From positions 1 through 64,000 of the forward strand of contig CAJTCL010000005.1 in NCBI GenBank assembly GCA_910575005.1: a DNA stretch of 64,000 nucleotides, in the 5' to 3' direction. Below the pieces are notes generated by a model that ran no database searches, was not told the origin of the DNA, and saw nothing but the letters and a program-made list of their open reading frames with translations. The translations under genes and the position numbers were made by a program. This document shows, piece by piece, positions 49,120 through 59,007 of the stretch. Origin of the DNA: Lachnospiraceae bacterium (lineage in GTDB: Bacteria; Bacillota; Clostridia; Lachnospirales; Lachnospiraceae). Position 1 is the first letter of the stretch. Every line of letters begins with the position of its first letter.

Positions 49120-49156
49120 AAAAAATCCCCGAAAACACTAACCTTTCGGGGATTTT
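49120..49156 (-). terminator. Terminator of rplM-rpsI
   Basis: AAAATCCCCGAAA with TTTCGGGGATTTTTT around an 8-base loop on the minus strand, about 25 bases after the rpsI stop. Confidence 0.9.
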
Positions 49157-49182
49157 GAGTACTTTTTGAAATTGTAAAAAAA

Positions 49183-49575
49183 TTATCTCTTGGAGAACTG
49201 TGGTGCACGACGAGCTGCTTTCAGTCCGTACTTCTTTCTCTCCTTCATTCTTGGGTCACGAGTTAAGTAGCCCGCTGATTTTAATACTGGTCTGAAATCA
49301 GAATCAGCCTGCAGCAAAGCTCTGGCAATACCATGACGGATAGCTCCCGCCTGCCCTGTGTAGCCGCCACCGCGAACATTTACCAGTACATCAAATTTAT
49401 CAACCGTTTCTGTTGCCACCAGGGGCTGACGAACGATCACTTTCAAGGTTTCCATACCCAAATAATCATCAATATCTCTTTTATTAATTGTCACCTTACC
49501 AGTTCCAGGTACCAGATATACCCTGGCAATTGATTTTTTTCTTCTACCTGTTCCATAATATCTTGCGTCTGCCAT
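49183..49575 (-). CDS. rpsI: Ribosomal protein S9
   Basis: 130 residues. [20 protein letters not shown] at the N-terminus, [19 protein letters not shown] near residue 70 and the basic tail [17 protein letters not shown], whose last arginine reaches the P-site tRNA. It follows rplM by 14 bases in the universal L13-S9 operon. Confidence 0.98.
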   Translation of the reverse strand: MADARYYGTGRRKKSIARVYLVPGTGKVTINKRDIDDYLGMETLKVIVRQPLVATETVDKFDVLVNVRGGGYTGQAGAIRHGIARALLQADSDFRPVLKSAGYLTRDPRMKERKKYGLKAARRAPQFSKR

Positions 49576-49589
49576 CTTGTTTTACCTCC

Positions 49590-50018
49590 TTAAAATGTCA
49601 AAACTTCCGGTTTCTGAGCTTCATGCTTATGTTCTGGTCCTGCATAGACAAACAATTTCTTATACATCTGTCTTCCCAGAGGTCCCTTCGGGAGCATTCC
49701 TTTGACAGCAAGCTCAATCACTCTTTCCGGTTTGTCTGCCAACATCTTCTTTAATGTGGTTTCTTTCATTCCTCCCACATATCCGGAGTGATGGTAATAA
49801 ATCTTCTGATCTAATTTCTTGCCAGTTACCTTCACCTTTTCTGCATTGATCACAATTACATAATCACCGGTATCCATATGAGGAGTATAAATCGGCTTAT
49901 GCTTTCCTCTTAATACTTTTGCAATCTCAGATGCCAAGCGGCCTAATGTCTTCCCTTCCGCATCAACTACATACCATTTTCTTTCAATTGCAGCAGCGCT
50001 GGCGATAAAAGTTTTCAT
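49590..50018 (-). CDS. rplM: Ribosomal protein L13
   Basis: 142 residues. [20 protein letters not shown] at the N-terminus, [20 protein letters not shown], then [20 protein letters not shown] and [16 protein letters not shown]. The ATG at 50018 is preceded by AAGGAGG at 9 bases; an adjacent in-frame TTG is possible. First gene of the L13-S9 operon. Confidence 0.98.
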   Translation of the reverse strand: MKTFIASAAAIERKWYVVDAEGKTLGRLASEIAKVLRGKHKPIYTPHMDTGDYVIVINAEKVKVTGKKLDQKIYYHHSGYVGGMKETTLKKMLADKPERVIELAVKGMLPKGPLGRQMYKKLFVYAGPEHKHEAQKPEVLTF

Positions 50019-50248
50019 CAAATGTTACCTCCTTGAATTTTACAATGTTACTCTGATATCCGAATGCCGTCCTGTGGTCTCCAAACAAAACCCTGTTCCC
50101 AGTTATAGTAAGATTCCATCCGTTCTATCTGTTTCACACCATTTACATTTTTCCTTGTACTTCAAAGCAAAAACGCTTCGCCGGAGTAAGGCTTGCATTT
50201 CTAATTTGCATACCATAACATTCTATTATAATACTGTGTATCTGTCAA
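50019..50248 (-). promoter_or_regulatory. Promoter and 200-base leader of rplM-rpsI
   Basis: On the minus strand TTGACA (50248-50243), 17 bases, TAGAAT (50225-50220). The transcript would have a leader of about 195 bases before rplM, long enough for an autoregulatory L13 leader as known in Firmicutes. The GC-rich part near 50160-50200 (CTTACTCCGGCGAAGCG) looks structured, but I cannot match the consensus by eye. The 100 bases upstream of the promoter hold no gene. Confidence 0.6.
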
Positions 50249-50351
50249 CTATTTTTTAATTTGATTTTAGGAGTTGCAGTTCACTCGTCAGCACAAATGA
50301 TATCTGTCCATACCACGCCTCCTAATTACGACTTCTATATTTTCAAATTCC

Positions 50352-52037
50352 TCAAAACTTGCCTACTCTAAATTGACGAATCATTTCCTTTAATGTCTCT
50401 GCCTGTGCTGTCATCTCCTGACTTGAAGCAGCACATTCTTCTGACATTGCGGAATTATTTTGTACCACATGATTGATTTGGTCAACCCCACTGTTAATCT
50501 GTGTCACAGCTCCGGCTTGCTGCTCAGAAGCATGTGCAATCATATCTACTTTCTGAATGATAGATTTGGCGCCAGCTACCACATGTTCAAGCTGCTCTGC
50601 AGTTTCATTGGCAATCTTCATTCCGCCCTGTACCGCCTGGACAGATTCTTCAATCAAAGCAGTAGATTCTTTCGCTGCCTGCGCACTTTGCGCTGCCAAC
50701 AGTGATACTTGGTCTGCCACTACCGCAAACCCCTTTCCGGCTTCTCCAGCACGTGCTGCTTCAATAGATGCATTTAAAGCCAAAAGATTTGTTTGAGAAG
50801 CAATGTCATTGATCGTGGCAATAATTTTGCTAATCTCATTGGAAGAATCACTGATGTGATTCATGGAATCCACCATTTCTTTCATCTTTCCATTACTATT
50901 ATCAATCTCCACACCTACCTGCTGAACCTCAATGCTAATGTCAAGTGCTTCTTTTGCATTTAACTCAATCTGCTCAGATACACTTTCAATCCCTGCAGAA
51001 AGCTGCTCTGTCACCCCTGCCTGCTCAGTAGCTCCCTCTGCCAGTTCAGAAGACCCTGAAGAAATCTGCTCAGAAGCTCTGCTCACCTGGTCTGCCACAG
51101 TTTGAATATTCTTGACCATATCTGCCATATTCTTTTCAAAGCCCATAAAAGACTCCTCAATACCACAGAAATCTCCACGATATTCCACATTTGCCTTCAC
51201 ATCAAAATTCCCATTGGAAAATTCTTTCATGGCACGGTCAATATCTTCCACATAGGAGGCAAGACGCCGAATGGAACTGCGCAATGCATGAGCCAAGGTT
51301 CCAATCTCATCCTCATTGTCATAGGAAACCTCTGTATGTAAATTTCCGTGAGAAAGCTCAACCGCCGCGCCTTCAATCTCTTTCAGAGGAGACACAATCC
51401 CACGTACAATGATACCTCCAATTTTTATTGCTAAAAAGATCGCGATTGTCAGAAGGACTACCATAACAACTGTCACAAATATCACCGTTTGGGTAGCAAT
51501 ATTTACTGCTTTTTGTTTGAGCAAATCCGTCTCTTCATCAATTTCTTTGGAAATTGCATCTGCTTCCTCCAAAGCTGGTGCACATTCATTGATAATCCGC
51601 CTAGCTCCTTCTCCTGCATCTCCATCTTTCAAAGTCTCTATTATACTGTAACCACTTTGCAGCCAGTTCTCAATAGCTGTCTGATAGCGTTGATTTAATT
51701 CATTACTGACAACTCTTGCATTATGCAAATCCTCTAGAGCCCTTCCTATAATCTCAGCACTCTCCTTGACATTTGCCTCATAATTTGCAAAACTATTGTG
51801 ATTTGCATTCAACGCCATCTCGCGAATATTTCTCGCTGCAACATTTGTATTCACCTGACACTCTTTCACTGCTGTATCTGCTGCCTGGGCACCTTTGATA
51901 TAATCATTCATCTTGCTTTGCACAACAAACAGTCCAATCAACGCAAATACAGTAAGAATTACCATCAGGCCAATCACTAAACCATAACCATAAACCAGCT
52001 TATCCTTGATCTTCATCCGATCAATCTTTTGAAACAT
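50352..52037 (-). CDS. Methyl-accepting chemotaxis protein with four-helix-bundle sensor
   Basis: 561 residues. The first membrane segment is [20 protein letters not shown] near residues 18-37. A 4HB_MCP-type helical sensor follows at about 40-185 ([20 protein letters not shown]), then a second membrane segment at about 190-215, HAMP, and the signalling hairpin with tip [20 protein letters not shown] near residue 415. The ATG at 52037 follows AGGGG by 10 bases. It interrupts the usual truA-rplM neighbourhood, so it is a lineage-specific insertion. It differs in sensor type from the receptor at 16119. Confidence 0.93.
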   Translation of the reverse strand: MFQKIDRMKIKDKLVYGYGLVIGLMVILTVFALIGLFVVQSKMNDYIKGAQAADTAVKECQVNTNVAARNIREMALNANHNSFANYEANVKESAEIIGRALEDLHNARVVSNELNQRYQTAIENWLQSGYSIIETLKDGDAGEGARRIINECAPALEEADAISKEIDEETDLLKQKAVNIATQTVIFVTVVMVVLLTIAIFLAIKIGGIIVRGIVSPLKEIEGAAVELSHGNLHTEVSYDNEDEIGTLAHALRSSIRRLASYVEDIDRAMKEFSNGNFDVKANVEYRGDFCGIEESFMGFEKNMADMVKNIQTVADQVSRASEQISSGSSELAEGATEQAGVTEQLSAGIESVSEQIELNAKEALDISIEVQQVGVEIDNSNGKMKEMVDSMNHISDSSNEISKIIATINDIASQTNLLALNASIEAARAGEAGKGFAVVADQVSLLAAQSAQAAKESTALIEESVQAVQGGMKIANETAEQLEHVVAGAKSIIQKVDMIAHASEQQAGAVTQINSGVDQINHVVQNNSAMSEECAASSQEMTAQAETLKEMIRQFRVGKF

Positions 52038-52203
52038 ACATAAAGCCCCTTTCGTATTTTTCATTTTTTGGGTTTCAATTACTAGAATTTATTTATTTCA
52101 TGACGGTCGATATTACACAAATTATATATATTTTTTCAAAAAAATTCAACTATTTTTATCTTTTTACCAAAAATAAAACATCAAAATATAATTTTTCGAC
52201 ACC

Positions 52204-52956
52204 TTAATCTTTTGTACATTTATATTGAATCCCGATCATTGTCAATCCCTGCGCAGGAGCAGTAGGTCCCGCCGCACTGCGCTGCATCTGGTTTAAAATC
52301 TCTGGAATCTGTTCTGGTTTCATTTCTCCAACCCCTACCAGAATCAACGTTCCAGCAATAATTCTTACCATATTGTATAAAAACCCCGTCCCAGTCACCC
52401 GAATGGTAATTACGTCATCCTGAGATTTCTCCACATTGCAGGAAAGAATCTGACGCACAGTATTTTCTACACTGCTCTTTACTGAACAAAAGCTTTGAAA
52501 GTCATGTTTTCCAATCAGATACTGTGCTGCCTGCTGCATCTTTGTTATATCTAAACTGCGGTAATAAAAATAAGTATATCTCCTCAGCGTCGGCACTGGA
52601 ATCTTACGGTTTAAAATGCGATATTCATAAGTTTTTTCACTATAGCAATGCCTGGGATGAAACTCTTTGGCCACCTCACAGGAACTTTGCACCACAATAT
52701 CCTCTGGCAGCCGCTGATTTAAGGCATAACAAATCTTTTCTGGTGGAATCCTCGTTTCTGTGTCAAATACTGCCACATTTCCCAGAGAATGTACGCCAGA
52801 ATCGGTACGACTGGCACCAATCACCCGAATCTCTTCCCCCAAAAGCTGTGTCAATGTCTGATTGAGTACTCCCTCTATCGTAATCCCTGTCGGCTGTATC
52901 TGCCAGCCACAATAATTCGTCCCATCGTATGCCACCACCAACTTAATCCGCTTCAC
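52204..52956 (-). CDS. truA: tRNA pseudouridine(38-40) synthase
   Basis: 250 residues. KRIKLVVAYDGTNYCGWQIQ at the N-terminus, the catalytic Asp in GASRTDSGVHSLGNVAVF near residue 53 and GTGFLYNMVRIIAGTLILVG near 200. The start is a GTG at 52956 with GGAGG 5 bases upstream. It follows ecfT in the conserved ecfA-ecfT-truA order. Confidence 0.95.
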   Translation of the reverse strand: MKRIKLVVAYDGTNYCGWQIQPTGITIEGVLNQTLTQLLGEEIRVIGASRTDSGVHSLGNVAVFDTETRIPPEKICYALNQRLPEDIVVQSSCEVAKEFHPRHCYSEKTYEYRILNRKIPVPTLRRYTYFYYRSLDITKMQQAAQYLIGKHDFQSFCSVKSSVENTVRQILSCNVEKSQDDVITIRVTGTGFLYNMVRIIAGTLILVGVGEMKPEQIPEILNQMQRSAAGPTAPAQGLTMIGIQYKCTKD

Positions 52957-53052
52957 ATATTCCTCCATTTTTCTGTAATATTCTGTATAATGCAAACTCT
53001 TCCAAATAAATTTAAAGATCCTGATTTCCCATTTTTATGGGTTTGCGAATAG

Positions 53053-53850
53053 TTAAGCTGCTCTGAGCCAAATCACTATTGCAAAGTAAACAAACACAAT
53101 GATATAAGCTGCTCCATCAAGCCGCCTATACTTCAAAGGCTTCATCTTCGTTCTGCCCGCACCACCATGATAACAACGTGCCTCCATCGCCATAGCAAGA
53201 TCATTGGCCCGGCGAAATGCAGAGACAAACAACGGTACCAACAAAGGCACCATAGATTTTGCCTTTTTTAGTAAATTTCCACTCTCAAAATCGGCGCCTC
53301 TGGCCAACTGCGCTTTCATAATCTTATCAGTTTCTTCAATCAATATTGGAATAAAACGCAGAGCAATTGACATCATCATCGCAATCTCGTGTACTGGGAC
53401 ATGAATCTTGTTCAAGGGTTTCATAGATTTCTCAAGTCCGTCTGTCAACTGATTTGGGGTCGTGGTCAAAGTCAATACAGAACTTCCCAAAATCAGATAT
53501 ATCAAACGAATAACCATAAAGCCTGCATTTTGCAATCCTTCATAAGTTATCTTAAACTTCCAAACTATAAAGATTGTTTCTCCCGGCGTCAAAAACAAGT
53601 TAAAAACTGCTGTAATCAACAAGATCACGACGATAGCCTTTAATCCCTTAACCATATAACCAACGGGAACTTTAGAAAGCCATATCACCAAACATAAGGC
53701 CACGGTGACAGCCACAAATCCTGCCAACCCACGAAATACAAACAAAGAAACCACATAGATCAATGTCGCCATCAGTTTCGTCCTTGGATCCAACTTATGA
53801 AGCACAGATTCTGCCGGATAATACTGCCCGATTGTAATATCTCTCAACAT
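53053..53850 (-). CDS. ecfT: ECF transporter transmembrane subunit EcfT
   Basis: 265 residues with about six membrane segments. SVLHKLDPRTKLMATLIYVV is the N-terminal EcfT motif, MSIALRFIPILIEETDKIMK lies near residue 170, and the coupling motif ARGADF is followed by SAFRRANDLAMAMEARCY. It links substrate-binding S components for vitamins or metals to the ATPases. The start overlaps ecfA2 by 7 bases. Confidence 0.95.
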   Translation of the reverse strand: MLRDITIGQYYPAESVLHKLDPRTKLMATLIYVVSLFVFRGLAGFVAVTVALCLVIWLSKVPVGYMVKGLKAIVVILLITAVFNLFLTPGETIFIVWKFKITYEGLQNAGFMVIRLIYLILGSSVLTLTTTPNQLTDGLEKSMKPLNKIHVPVHEIAMMMSIALRFIPILIEETDKIMKAQLARGADFESGNLLKKAKSMVPLLVPLFVSAFRRANDLAMAMEARCYHGGAGRTKMKPLKYRRLDGAAYIIVFVYFAIVIWLRAA

Positions 53851-54710
53851 ATCGGTTTTCCTTTCTCTGCAAACGCCTGCAAAATAGAATGTTTTGCCTC
53901 CTCTAATGTGGTGGCATTGCCTTTTACTTGTATTCCATGTTTGCGAAGATCATGCATCAGATATGTGACCTGAGGAGCTGCCAGCCCCACAGACTCCAAT
54001 TCCTGATAATGTGAAAACACTTCCTGAGGCGTACCATCAAATAGAACACTGCCCTGATTCATTACAATCAAACGCTCTACATACTTGGCCACATCCTCCA
54101 TGCTGTGTGACACTAAAATCACGGTCAACTGACGTTCCTGATGCAATTTAGCCACTTGATCTAAGATTTCGTCACGCCCTTTGGGATCTAATCCGGCGGT
54201 AGGTTCATCTAAAATCAACACTTCTGGTTCCATTGCCAGCACTCCGGCAATTGCAACCCGCCGTTTCTGTCCACCGCTAAGTTCAAAAGGAGAACGATAC
54301 CAATAATCCTCAGGAAGCCCCACACTGCGCAGCGCCGTAAATGCCTTTAGTTCTGCTTCTTTTTTACGAAAGCCCTGATTCTTAGGGCCGAAACAGACAT
54401 CTGCAAAAATTGTTGTTTCAAATAGCTGGTGTTCTGGGTATTGAAACACCAAGCCCACCTTACCGCGCAATTTATGAAAGCTAAAATCCTGATCATAGAT
54501 ATCCTGTCCCTGATAGTAAATGCCGCCAGAAGTGGCTCTCATCAATCCATTGAAATGCTGAATCAACGTTGATTTTCCAGAACCAGTATGGCCGATCACA
54601 CCGATAAATTCTCCATCTTCAATTTTTAAACTGATATCTTTTAATGCCTGAATCTGATATGCAGTTTTTTCACTGTAAACATAATTGACTTTATCTAATA
54701 TAATCGACAT
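53844..54710 (-). CDS. ecfA2: ECF transporter ATPase EcfA2
   Basis: 288 residues. Walker A GVIGHTGSGKSTLIQHFNGL near residue 36, Q-loop VFQYPEHQLFETT, signature PFELSGGQKRRVAIAGVLAM near 142, Walker B VLILDEPTAGLDPKGRDE and switch His in VSHSMEDV. It overlaps ecfA1 by 16 bases; the two ATPases form the heterodimer of the ECF module. Confidence 0.95.
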   Translation of the reverse strand: MSIILDKVNYVYSEKTAYQIQALKDISLKIEDGEFIGVIGHTGSGKSTLIQHFNGLMRATSGGIYYQGQDIYDQDFSFHKLRGKVGLVFQYPEHQLFETTIFADVCFGPKNQGFRKKEAELKAFTALRSVGLPEDYWYRSPFELSGGQKRRVAIAGVLAMEPEVLILDEPTAGLDPKGRDEILDQVAKLHQERQLTVILVSHSMEDVAKYVERLIVMNQGSVLFDGTPQEVFSHYQELESVGLAAPQVTYLMHDLRKHGIQVKGNATTLEEAKHSILQAFAEKGKPIC

Positions 54711-55546
54711 ATTGCCTCCACCAACTCCTGCCTGGTCAGTATTCCCTCTGGAATTTGCAAGCCTTCCTTACGCAGTTCATAGGCCAATAATGTAATCTGC
54801 GGCACATCTAAACGGTAATCTTTGAGTGTGTCAACCTGAGAAAATATTCCTCTGGGCGTTCCCTGCATCACCACTTTTCCATTATCCATCACATAAACTC
54901 GATCCGCATAAATAACCTCTTCCATATAGTGCGTAATGAGAATTATAGTGACATCTTTCTCTTTATTAAGCTGTTCCACAGCCTCCAACACTTCCCTGCG
55001 CCCATTCGGATCAAGCATCGCGGTAGGTTCGTCAAGGATAATGCATTTGGGCTCCATTGCCATGACACCAGCAATCGCAACCCTCTGTTTCTGCCCGCCG
55101 CTAAGCTTGTTAGGCGAATGTTCCCGATATTGTATCATCCCCACAGATTTGAGGCTCTTTTCCACCCGCTTCCAGATCTCATCGGTTGGCACGCCGATAT
55201 TTTCTGGGCCAAAGGCCACATCCTCCTCAACCACACTGGCAATAATCTGATTATCGGGATTTTGAAATACCATACCTGCATTCTGCCGAATCGCCCAGAG
55301 ATTGTCTGCATCCTCTGCATCTTTGCCATCCACCCATAACGTTCCACCGCCAGGGCGCAGCAGCACATTCAGATGCTTAGCAAGGGTAGATTTTCCAGAA
55401 CCATTATGTCCGAGAATCGCCACAAATTCTCCCTGTTTGACATCCAGATCTACCTCATCCAAAGCTGTAAGAATGCTCTCCACATTTCCTTCCTCATCGC
55501 GCCGGATATATTCATGTATCAGTTTTCTAGCCTCTATAAATTTCAT
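54695..55546 (-). CDS. ecfA1: ECF transporter ATPase EcfA1
   Basis: 283 residues. Walker A AILGHNGSGKSTLAKHLNVL near residue 42, Q-loop VFQNPDNQIIASVVEEDVAF, signature PNKLSGGQKQRVAIAGVMAM near 145, Walker B IILDEPTAMLDPNGRRE. The start overlaps the trmL stop (ATGA), so trmL, ecfA1, ecfA2 and ecfT form one transcription unit. Confidence 0.95.
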   Translation of the reverse strand: MKFIEARKLIHEYIRRDEEGNVESILTALDEVDLDVKQGEFVAILGHNGSGKSTLAKHLNVLLRPGGGTLWVDGKDAEDADNLWAIRQNAGMVFQNPDNQIIASVVEEDVAFGPENIGVPTDEIWKRVEKSLKSVGMIQYREHSPNKLSGGQKQRVAIAGVMAMEPKCIILDEPTAMLDPNGRREVLEAVEQLNKEKDVTIILITHYMEEVIYADRVYVMDNGKVVMQGTPRGIFSQVDTLKDYRLDVPQITLLAYELRKEGLQIPEGILTRQELVEAICRLY

Positions 55547-56055
55547 GTCTCTACCTCATCCCAATTTAGATGGTGCAGCTCTCCTTGCAGTTTCATTTCC
55601 TGAAAATGATTTTGCCGCAATGCCTCATACAACAAAATTGCCACAGAATTAGATAAATTCAGGGAACGTGTCTCTCCAATCATAGGGATCCGCACACACG
55701 TATTTGAATACTCTTTTAATATTTCTTCTGGGATGCCGGCACTTTCCTTGCCAAACATAAGATAACAATCGGATTCATAGGAAACTTCTGTGTAAACCTT
55801 GCGTCCTTTGGTAGTTGCCATATAGATTTTGGCCTGAGGATTTTTGGTCAGAAAATCTTCCCAATTGATATAACGTACAACATCCAGATCTGACCAATAA
55901 TCCATACCAGCACGTCGGAGTGCTTTTTCATTGAGCAAAAATCCCAGAGGCTCAATGAGATGGAGCCTTGTGCCGGTGGCAACGCAGGTTCTCCCAATAT
56001 TTCCTGTATTTGCCGGAATCTCCGGCTCATAAAGCACGATATTTAATCTTGACAT
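55543..56055 (-). CDS. trmL: tRNA (cytidine/uridine-34-2'-O)-methyltransferase TrmL
   Basis: About 170 residues, a minimal SPOUT enzyme. LNIVLYEPEIPANTGNIGRT at the N-terminus, LHLIEPLGF, YLMFGKESAGIPEEIL near residue 108 and the knot motif IPMIGETRSLNLSNSVAILL near 133. It methylates the wobble base of leucine tRNAs. The ATG at 56055 is typical for the family, but its GAGG site is 13 bases away; a GTG at 56064 is better placed. Confidence 0.92.
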   Translation of the reverse strand: MSRLNIVLYEPEIPANTGNIGRTCVATGTRLHLIEPLGFLLNEKALRRAGMDYWSDLDVVRYINWEDFLTKNPQAKIYMATTKGRKVYTEVSYESDCYLMFGKESAGIPEEILKEYSNTCVRIPMIGETRSLNLSNSVAILLYEALRQNHFQEMKLQGELHHLNWDEVET

Positions 56056-56094
56056 TATTTGCACCAAGCCTCAAGCGAAAATATTTACATTTTC

Positions 56095-56123
56095 ATTATA
56101 AGGCACAAACACAAAGGTGGAAA
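56095..56123 (-). promoter_or_regulatory. Promoter candidate of trmL-ecf
   Basis: TTTCCA (56123-56118), 17 bases, TATAAT (56100-56095) on the minus strand. An inverted repeat ACAAACACA/TGTGTTTGT (56105-56113 with 56128-56136) overlaps it and may be an operator or the end of the previous transcript. Confidence 0.45.
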
Positions 56124-56213
56124 GATGTGTGTTTGTAATTTATCCTTTCTTCTTTATTTCTTCCACCTTTTTCTCCATCTCCTATCGCAAAGTCTATGCA
56201 AATATAAAAGTTA

Positions 56214-57380
56214 TCAGACTTGACGGATTTTTGTGATAAATCCTTCCATCCGATCTAACGCTTCTTTTAATTTTTCCAGAGAATACGCATAAGAAATTCG
56301 CAAAAATCCTTCCCCGCAATCTCCAAACGCAGTTCCTGGCACCACCACTACCTTTTCCTCCTGAAGCATGCGAGTGGCAAATTCATCTGAACTCATCCCA
56401 AATTCTTTGATACATGGAAATGCATAAAAAGCGCCAAAAGGTTCAAAACAGGACAATCCCATTTCCTGAAAACGATGCATCAGATAACGCCGTCTGCCAT
56501 TGTATTCTTCACGCATTTGAGCCACATCTGCATCTCCATTGCGCACTGCCTCCACAGCCGCATACTGGCTGGTGGTAGGAGCACACATAATGGCATATTG
56601 ATGAATTTTAAGCATTTGTTCCAGAATCACTCTTGGAGCACAGGCATAACCCAAACGCCAGCCAGTCATTGCATATGCTTTGGAAAAACCATTGATCAAT
56701 ACGGTCCGCTCCCGCATCCCTGGCAGAGAAGCAATTGTCACATGACGATCCAGATAGGTTAGTTCTCCATAAATTTCGTCACTGAGTACAAACAAATCAT
56801 GCTCTATGATAACCTCAGCTATCGCCTCCAAGTCCTTTCGTTCCATAATTGCGCCAGTAGGATTATTGGGAAAAGGCAGCACCAAAAGTTTTGTTTTTGA
56901 AGTAATTGCATTTCTCAATTCCTCCGCTGTAAGACGAAATTCATTTTCTTCTTGCAAATTGATGATCACTGGCGTTCCATTGGCTAATGCTGCACAGGGT
57001 ACATAGGACACATAACTAGGCTGTGGAATCAGCACTTCATCGCCTGGATCCAGCATGGCACGCATTGCTAAATCAATAGCTTCACTGCCGCCCACAGTAA
57101 TCATCATTTCCGTATCATAATCATAAGATACCTCAAATCTGCGTTCCAAATATTTGGCAATCTCCATTTTTAACTCTTTTAAACCTGCGTTGGAAGTGTA
57201 AGCTGTCCTGCCTTTTTCCAGAGAATAAATACCTTCGTCACGAATATGCCAGGGCGTATCAAAATCGGGTTCTCCTACCCCCAATGAGATTACATCCTGC
57301 ATCTCTGCGGCAATATCAAAAAACTTACGGATTCCAGAAAATGGGATGTCAACAATGCGTTCAGACAATGGGTTTCTCAT
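56214..57380 (-). CDS. Class I aminotransferase
   Basis: 388 residues, fold-type I PLP enzyme. SLGVGEPDFDTPWHIRDEGI, TVGGSEAIDLAMRAMLDPGD, FPNNPTGAIMERKDLE, LSDEIYGELTYLD and the PLP lysine in INGFSKAYAMTGWRLGYACA near residue 235. It is of the aspartate/aromatic type. It overlaps the upstream Lrp-type regulator gene (ATGA), so the regulator and enzyme are co-expressed, a common arrangement for amino-acid catabolic aminotransferases. Confidence 0.9.
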   Translation of the reverse strand: MRNPLSERIVDIPFSGIRKFFDIAAEMQDVISLGVGEPDFDTPWHIRDEGIYSLEKGRTAYTSNAGLKELKMEIAKYLERRFEVSYDYDTEMMITVGGSEAIDLAMRAMLDPGDEVLIPQPSYVSYVPCAALANGTPVIINLQEENEFRLTAEELRNAITSKTKLLVLPFPNNPTGAIMERKDLEAIAEVIIEHDLFVLSDEIYGELTYLDRHVTIASLPGMRERTVLINGFSKAYAMTGWRLGYACAPRVILEQMLKIHQYAIMCAPTTSQYAAVEAVRNGDADVAQMREEYNGRRRYLMHRFQEMGLSCFEPFGAFYAFPCIKEFGMSSDEFATRMLQEEKVVVVPGTAFGDCGEGFLRISYAYSLEKLKEALDRMEGFITKIRQV

Positions 57381-57868
57381 AAGCTCACCAACATCCTTTC
57401 ATCATCCTGAGGTTTGGCAATCACAGTACCATGATCTTTATACTTCTTAAGGATAAAATTTGTCTTGGTGCTGAGTACAGATTCCAAGGTAGACAATTTG
57501 TCAGACACAAACTGTGCCACCTCGCGCAGTGTCTTGCCCTCCAATGTCACCAACAAATCATATCCCCCAGAAATCAAATATACTGCATTGACCTCTGGAT
57601 AATTATAGACGCGCTCTGCCACACTGTCAAAACCTCTGCCGCGCTGTGGTGTGACACGCACCTCAATCAAGGCATTGACCTTCTCAATACTGGTCTTTTC
57701 CCAATCCACCAGAGTATGATACCCACAGATAATGTGCTCCTCTTCCATAGCTTCCAGTTCATTTGCCACAGTAGCCTCTTCTACTCCCAGCATAACTGCC
57801 AGATCCTTCAAATCCACGCGACTGTTTTTCTCGATAAAAGTTAAAATCTTTTCTCTCATCTCCATCAT
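57377..57868 (-). CDS. Lrp/AsnC-family regulator
   Basis: 163 residues. The N-terminal winged helix (ILTFIEKNSRVDLKDLAVML, then EEATVANELEAMEEEHIICG) is followed by an RAM ligand domain (NALIEVRVTPQRGRGFDSVA, then VNAVYLISGGYDLLVTLEGK). It senses an amino acid and probably controls the overlapping aminotransferase. GAGAGG lies 6 bases before the first of two ATG codons. Confidence 0.9.
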   Translation of the reverse strand: MMEMREKILTFIEKNSRVDLKDLAVMLGVEEATVANELEAMEEEHIICGYHTLVDWEKTSIEKVNALIEVRVTPQRGRGFDSVAERVYNYPEVNAVYLISGGYDLLVTLEGKTLREVAQFVSDKLSTLESVLSTKTNFILKKYKDHGTVIAKPQDDERMLVSL

Positions 57869-57886
57869 TCTTATCCTCTCTTTGTC

Positions 57887-58870
57887 TTAAATCACCTTAT
57901 AGAGCTGATCTGTTTTTGGAGGCTCCAAAAAACGTCTCTCCTCCTCGTTGAGCAATACTCTGTCATTGCCTGACATCGCTTTACCAATCAAGGCCGCCGG
58001 AATACCCGCCTTTTGTAAATTGCGCAGCAGTTCATTTCCATCTGGTGAGGCCATCAGCATACAGCCGCTGGAAATCAGTTCATAAGGATTGATTTGAAAA
58101 AATTCACTTATTTCAATTGTCTCTTGTCTCACAGGTATTTTTTTTAAGTCAATCTCCAGTCCAACGCCAGAACTCTCTGCCAGTTCCCAGAGAGCCCCAA
58201 AAATTCCTCCCTCTGTCACATCATGCATCGCACTAACGCTGGACTTCACGGCCACTGCAGCCTCCGGCAGTACAGAAAGATATTGGTCAAAGGCCTGCGC
58301 TGTCTGAATCAGTCGCATAGGATAACGCTTTAAAAGTTCCTGCTGCTTTTCCTTGGCAATGATAGAGGTTCCTTCCAGGCCAATCCATTTACTCACCAAA
58401 ATATCATCCCCTGGATTTGCCCCTGCGGTTGTCACCAATTTGCTCTTCTTGACCTTACCAACCCCACAGACATTGATTACTGATTGGTTTACCGCTTTTG
58501 TAACCTCCGTATGGCCACCCATAATCTGCACACTTGCCTGGGCACAAACAGCTTCCATCTGTGCCATCATCTCTTTTAAATCTGATTCCTTTGCATCTTC
58601 TGGAAGCAGAATCGTCAACAACACTCCCACAGGCTCTGCCCCAGCAGAAGCCAAATCATTCATTGTGATATGAATCGCAAGCTTTCCAATGTCTCTCGCT
58701 GTTCCAGTAATCGGATCTGTAGAAACCACAAACATTTCATCCTCATGCAGTTCTACGGCTGCACAGTCCTCGCCAATGCCAGCTCCTAGAAATATCTCAT
58801 CACGCTTTGTATGAATCTGTCGAAATACAGATCGCTTCAGTACACTTTCCGGCACTTTTCCAATTTTCAT
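57887..58870 (-). CDS. AIR-synthase-like (PurM/HypE superfamily) protein
   Basis: 327 residues. GIGEDCAAVE near the N-terminus, STDPITGTARDIGKLAIHIT with NDLASAGAEPVGVLLTILLP, MGGHTEVTKAVNQ and SAMHDVTEGGIFGALWELAE near residue 225 are the ATP-binding and dimer motifs of the PurM/HypE/SelD group. There is no HypE C-terminal cysteine motif and no hydrogenase-maturation genes nearby, so the function is open. The start at 58870 gives the natural family N-terminus; the frame is open 26 codons upstream. It follows on directly to the Lrp/aminotransferase pair. Confidence 0.82.
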   Translation of the reverse strand: MKIGKVPESVLKRSVFRQIHTKRDEIFLGAGIGEDCAAVELHEDEMFVVSTDPITGTARDIGKLAIHITMNDLASAGAEPVGVLLTILLPEDAKESDLKEMMAQMEAVCAQASVQIMGGHTEVTKAVNQSVINVCGVGKVKKSKLVTTAGANPGDDILVSKWIGLEGTSIIAKEKQQELLKRYPMRLIQTAQAFDQYLSVLPEAAVAVKSSVSAMHDVTEGGIFGALWELAESSGVGLEIDLKKIPVRQETIEISEFFQINPYELISSGCMLMASPDGNELLRNLQKAGIPAALIGKAMSGNDRVLLNEEERRFLEPPKTDQLYKVI

Positions 58871-59007
58871 CTCCGCACGCCTGCCTCTCCTTTTCGCTAT
58901 GAACTCACCACTTATGGAGGTGATGACATCTCCATCTGATATATTCATATAATCTAAGTCAAGGCTGTTCCGCTATGGAAACAGCCTTGCAAACGTTTTT
59001 CCAAGAA

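Noticed and set aside
49020-49208. Minus-strand frame downstream of rpsI
   Set aside because: It overlaps the rpsI end and the terminator, and has no ribosome-binding site.
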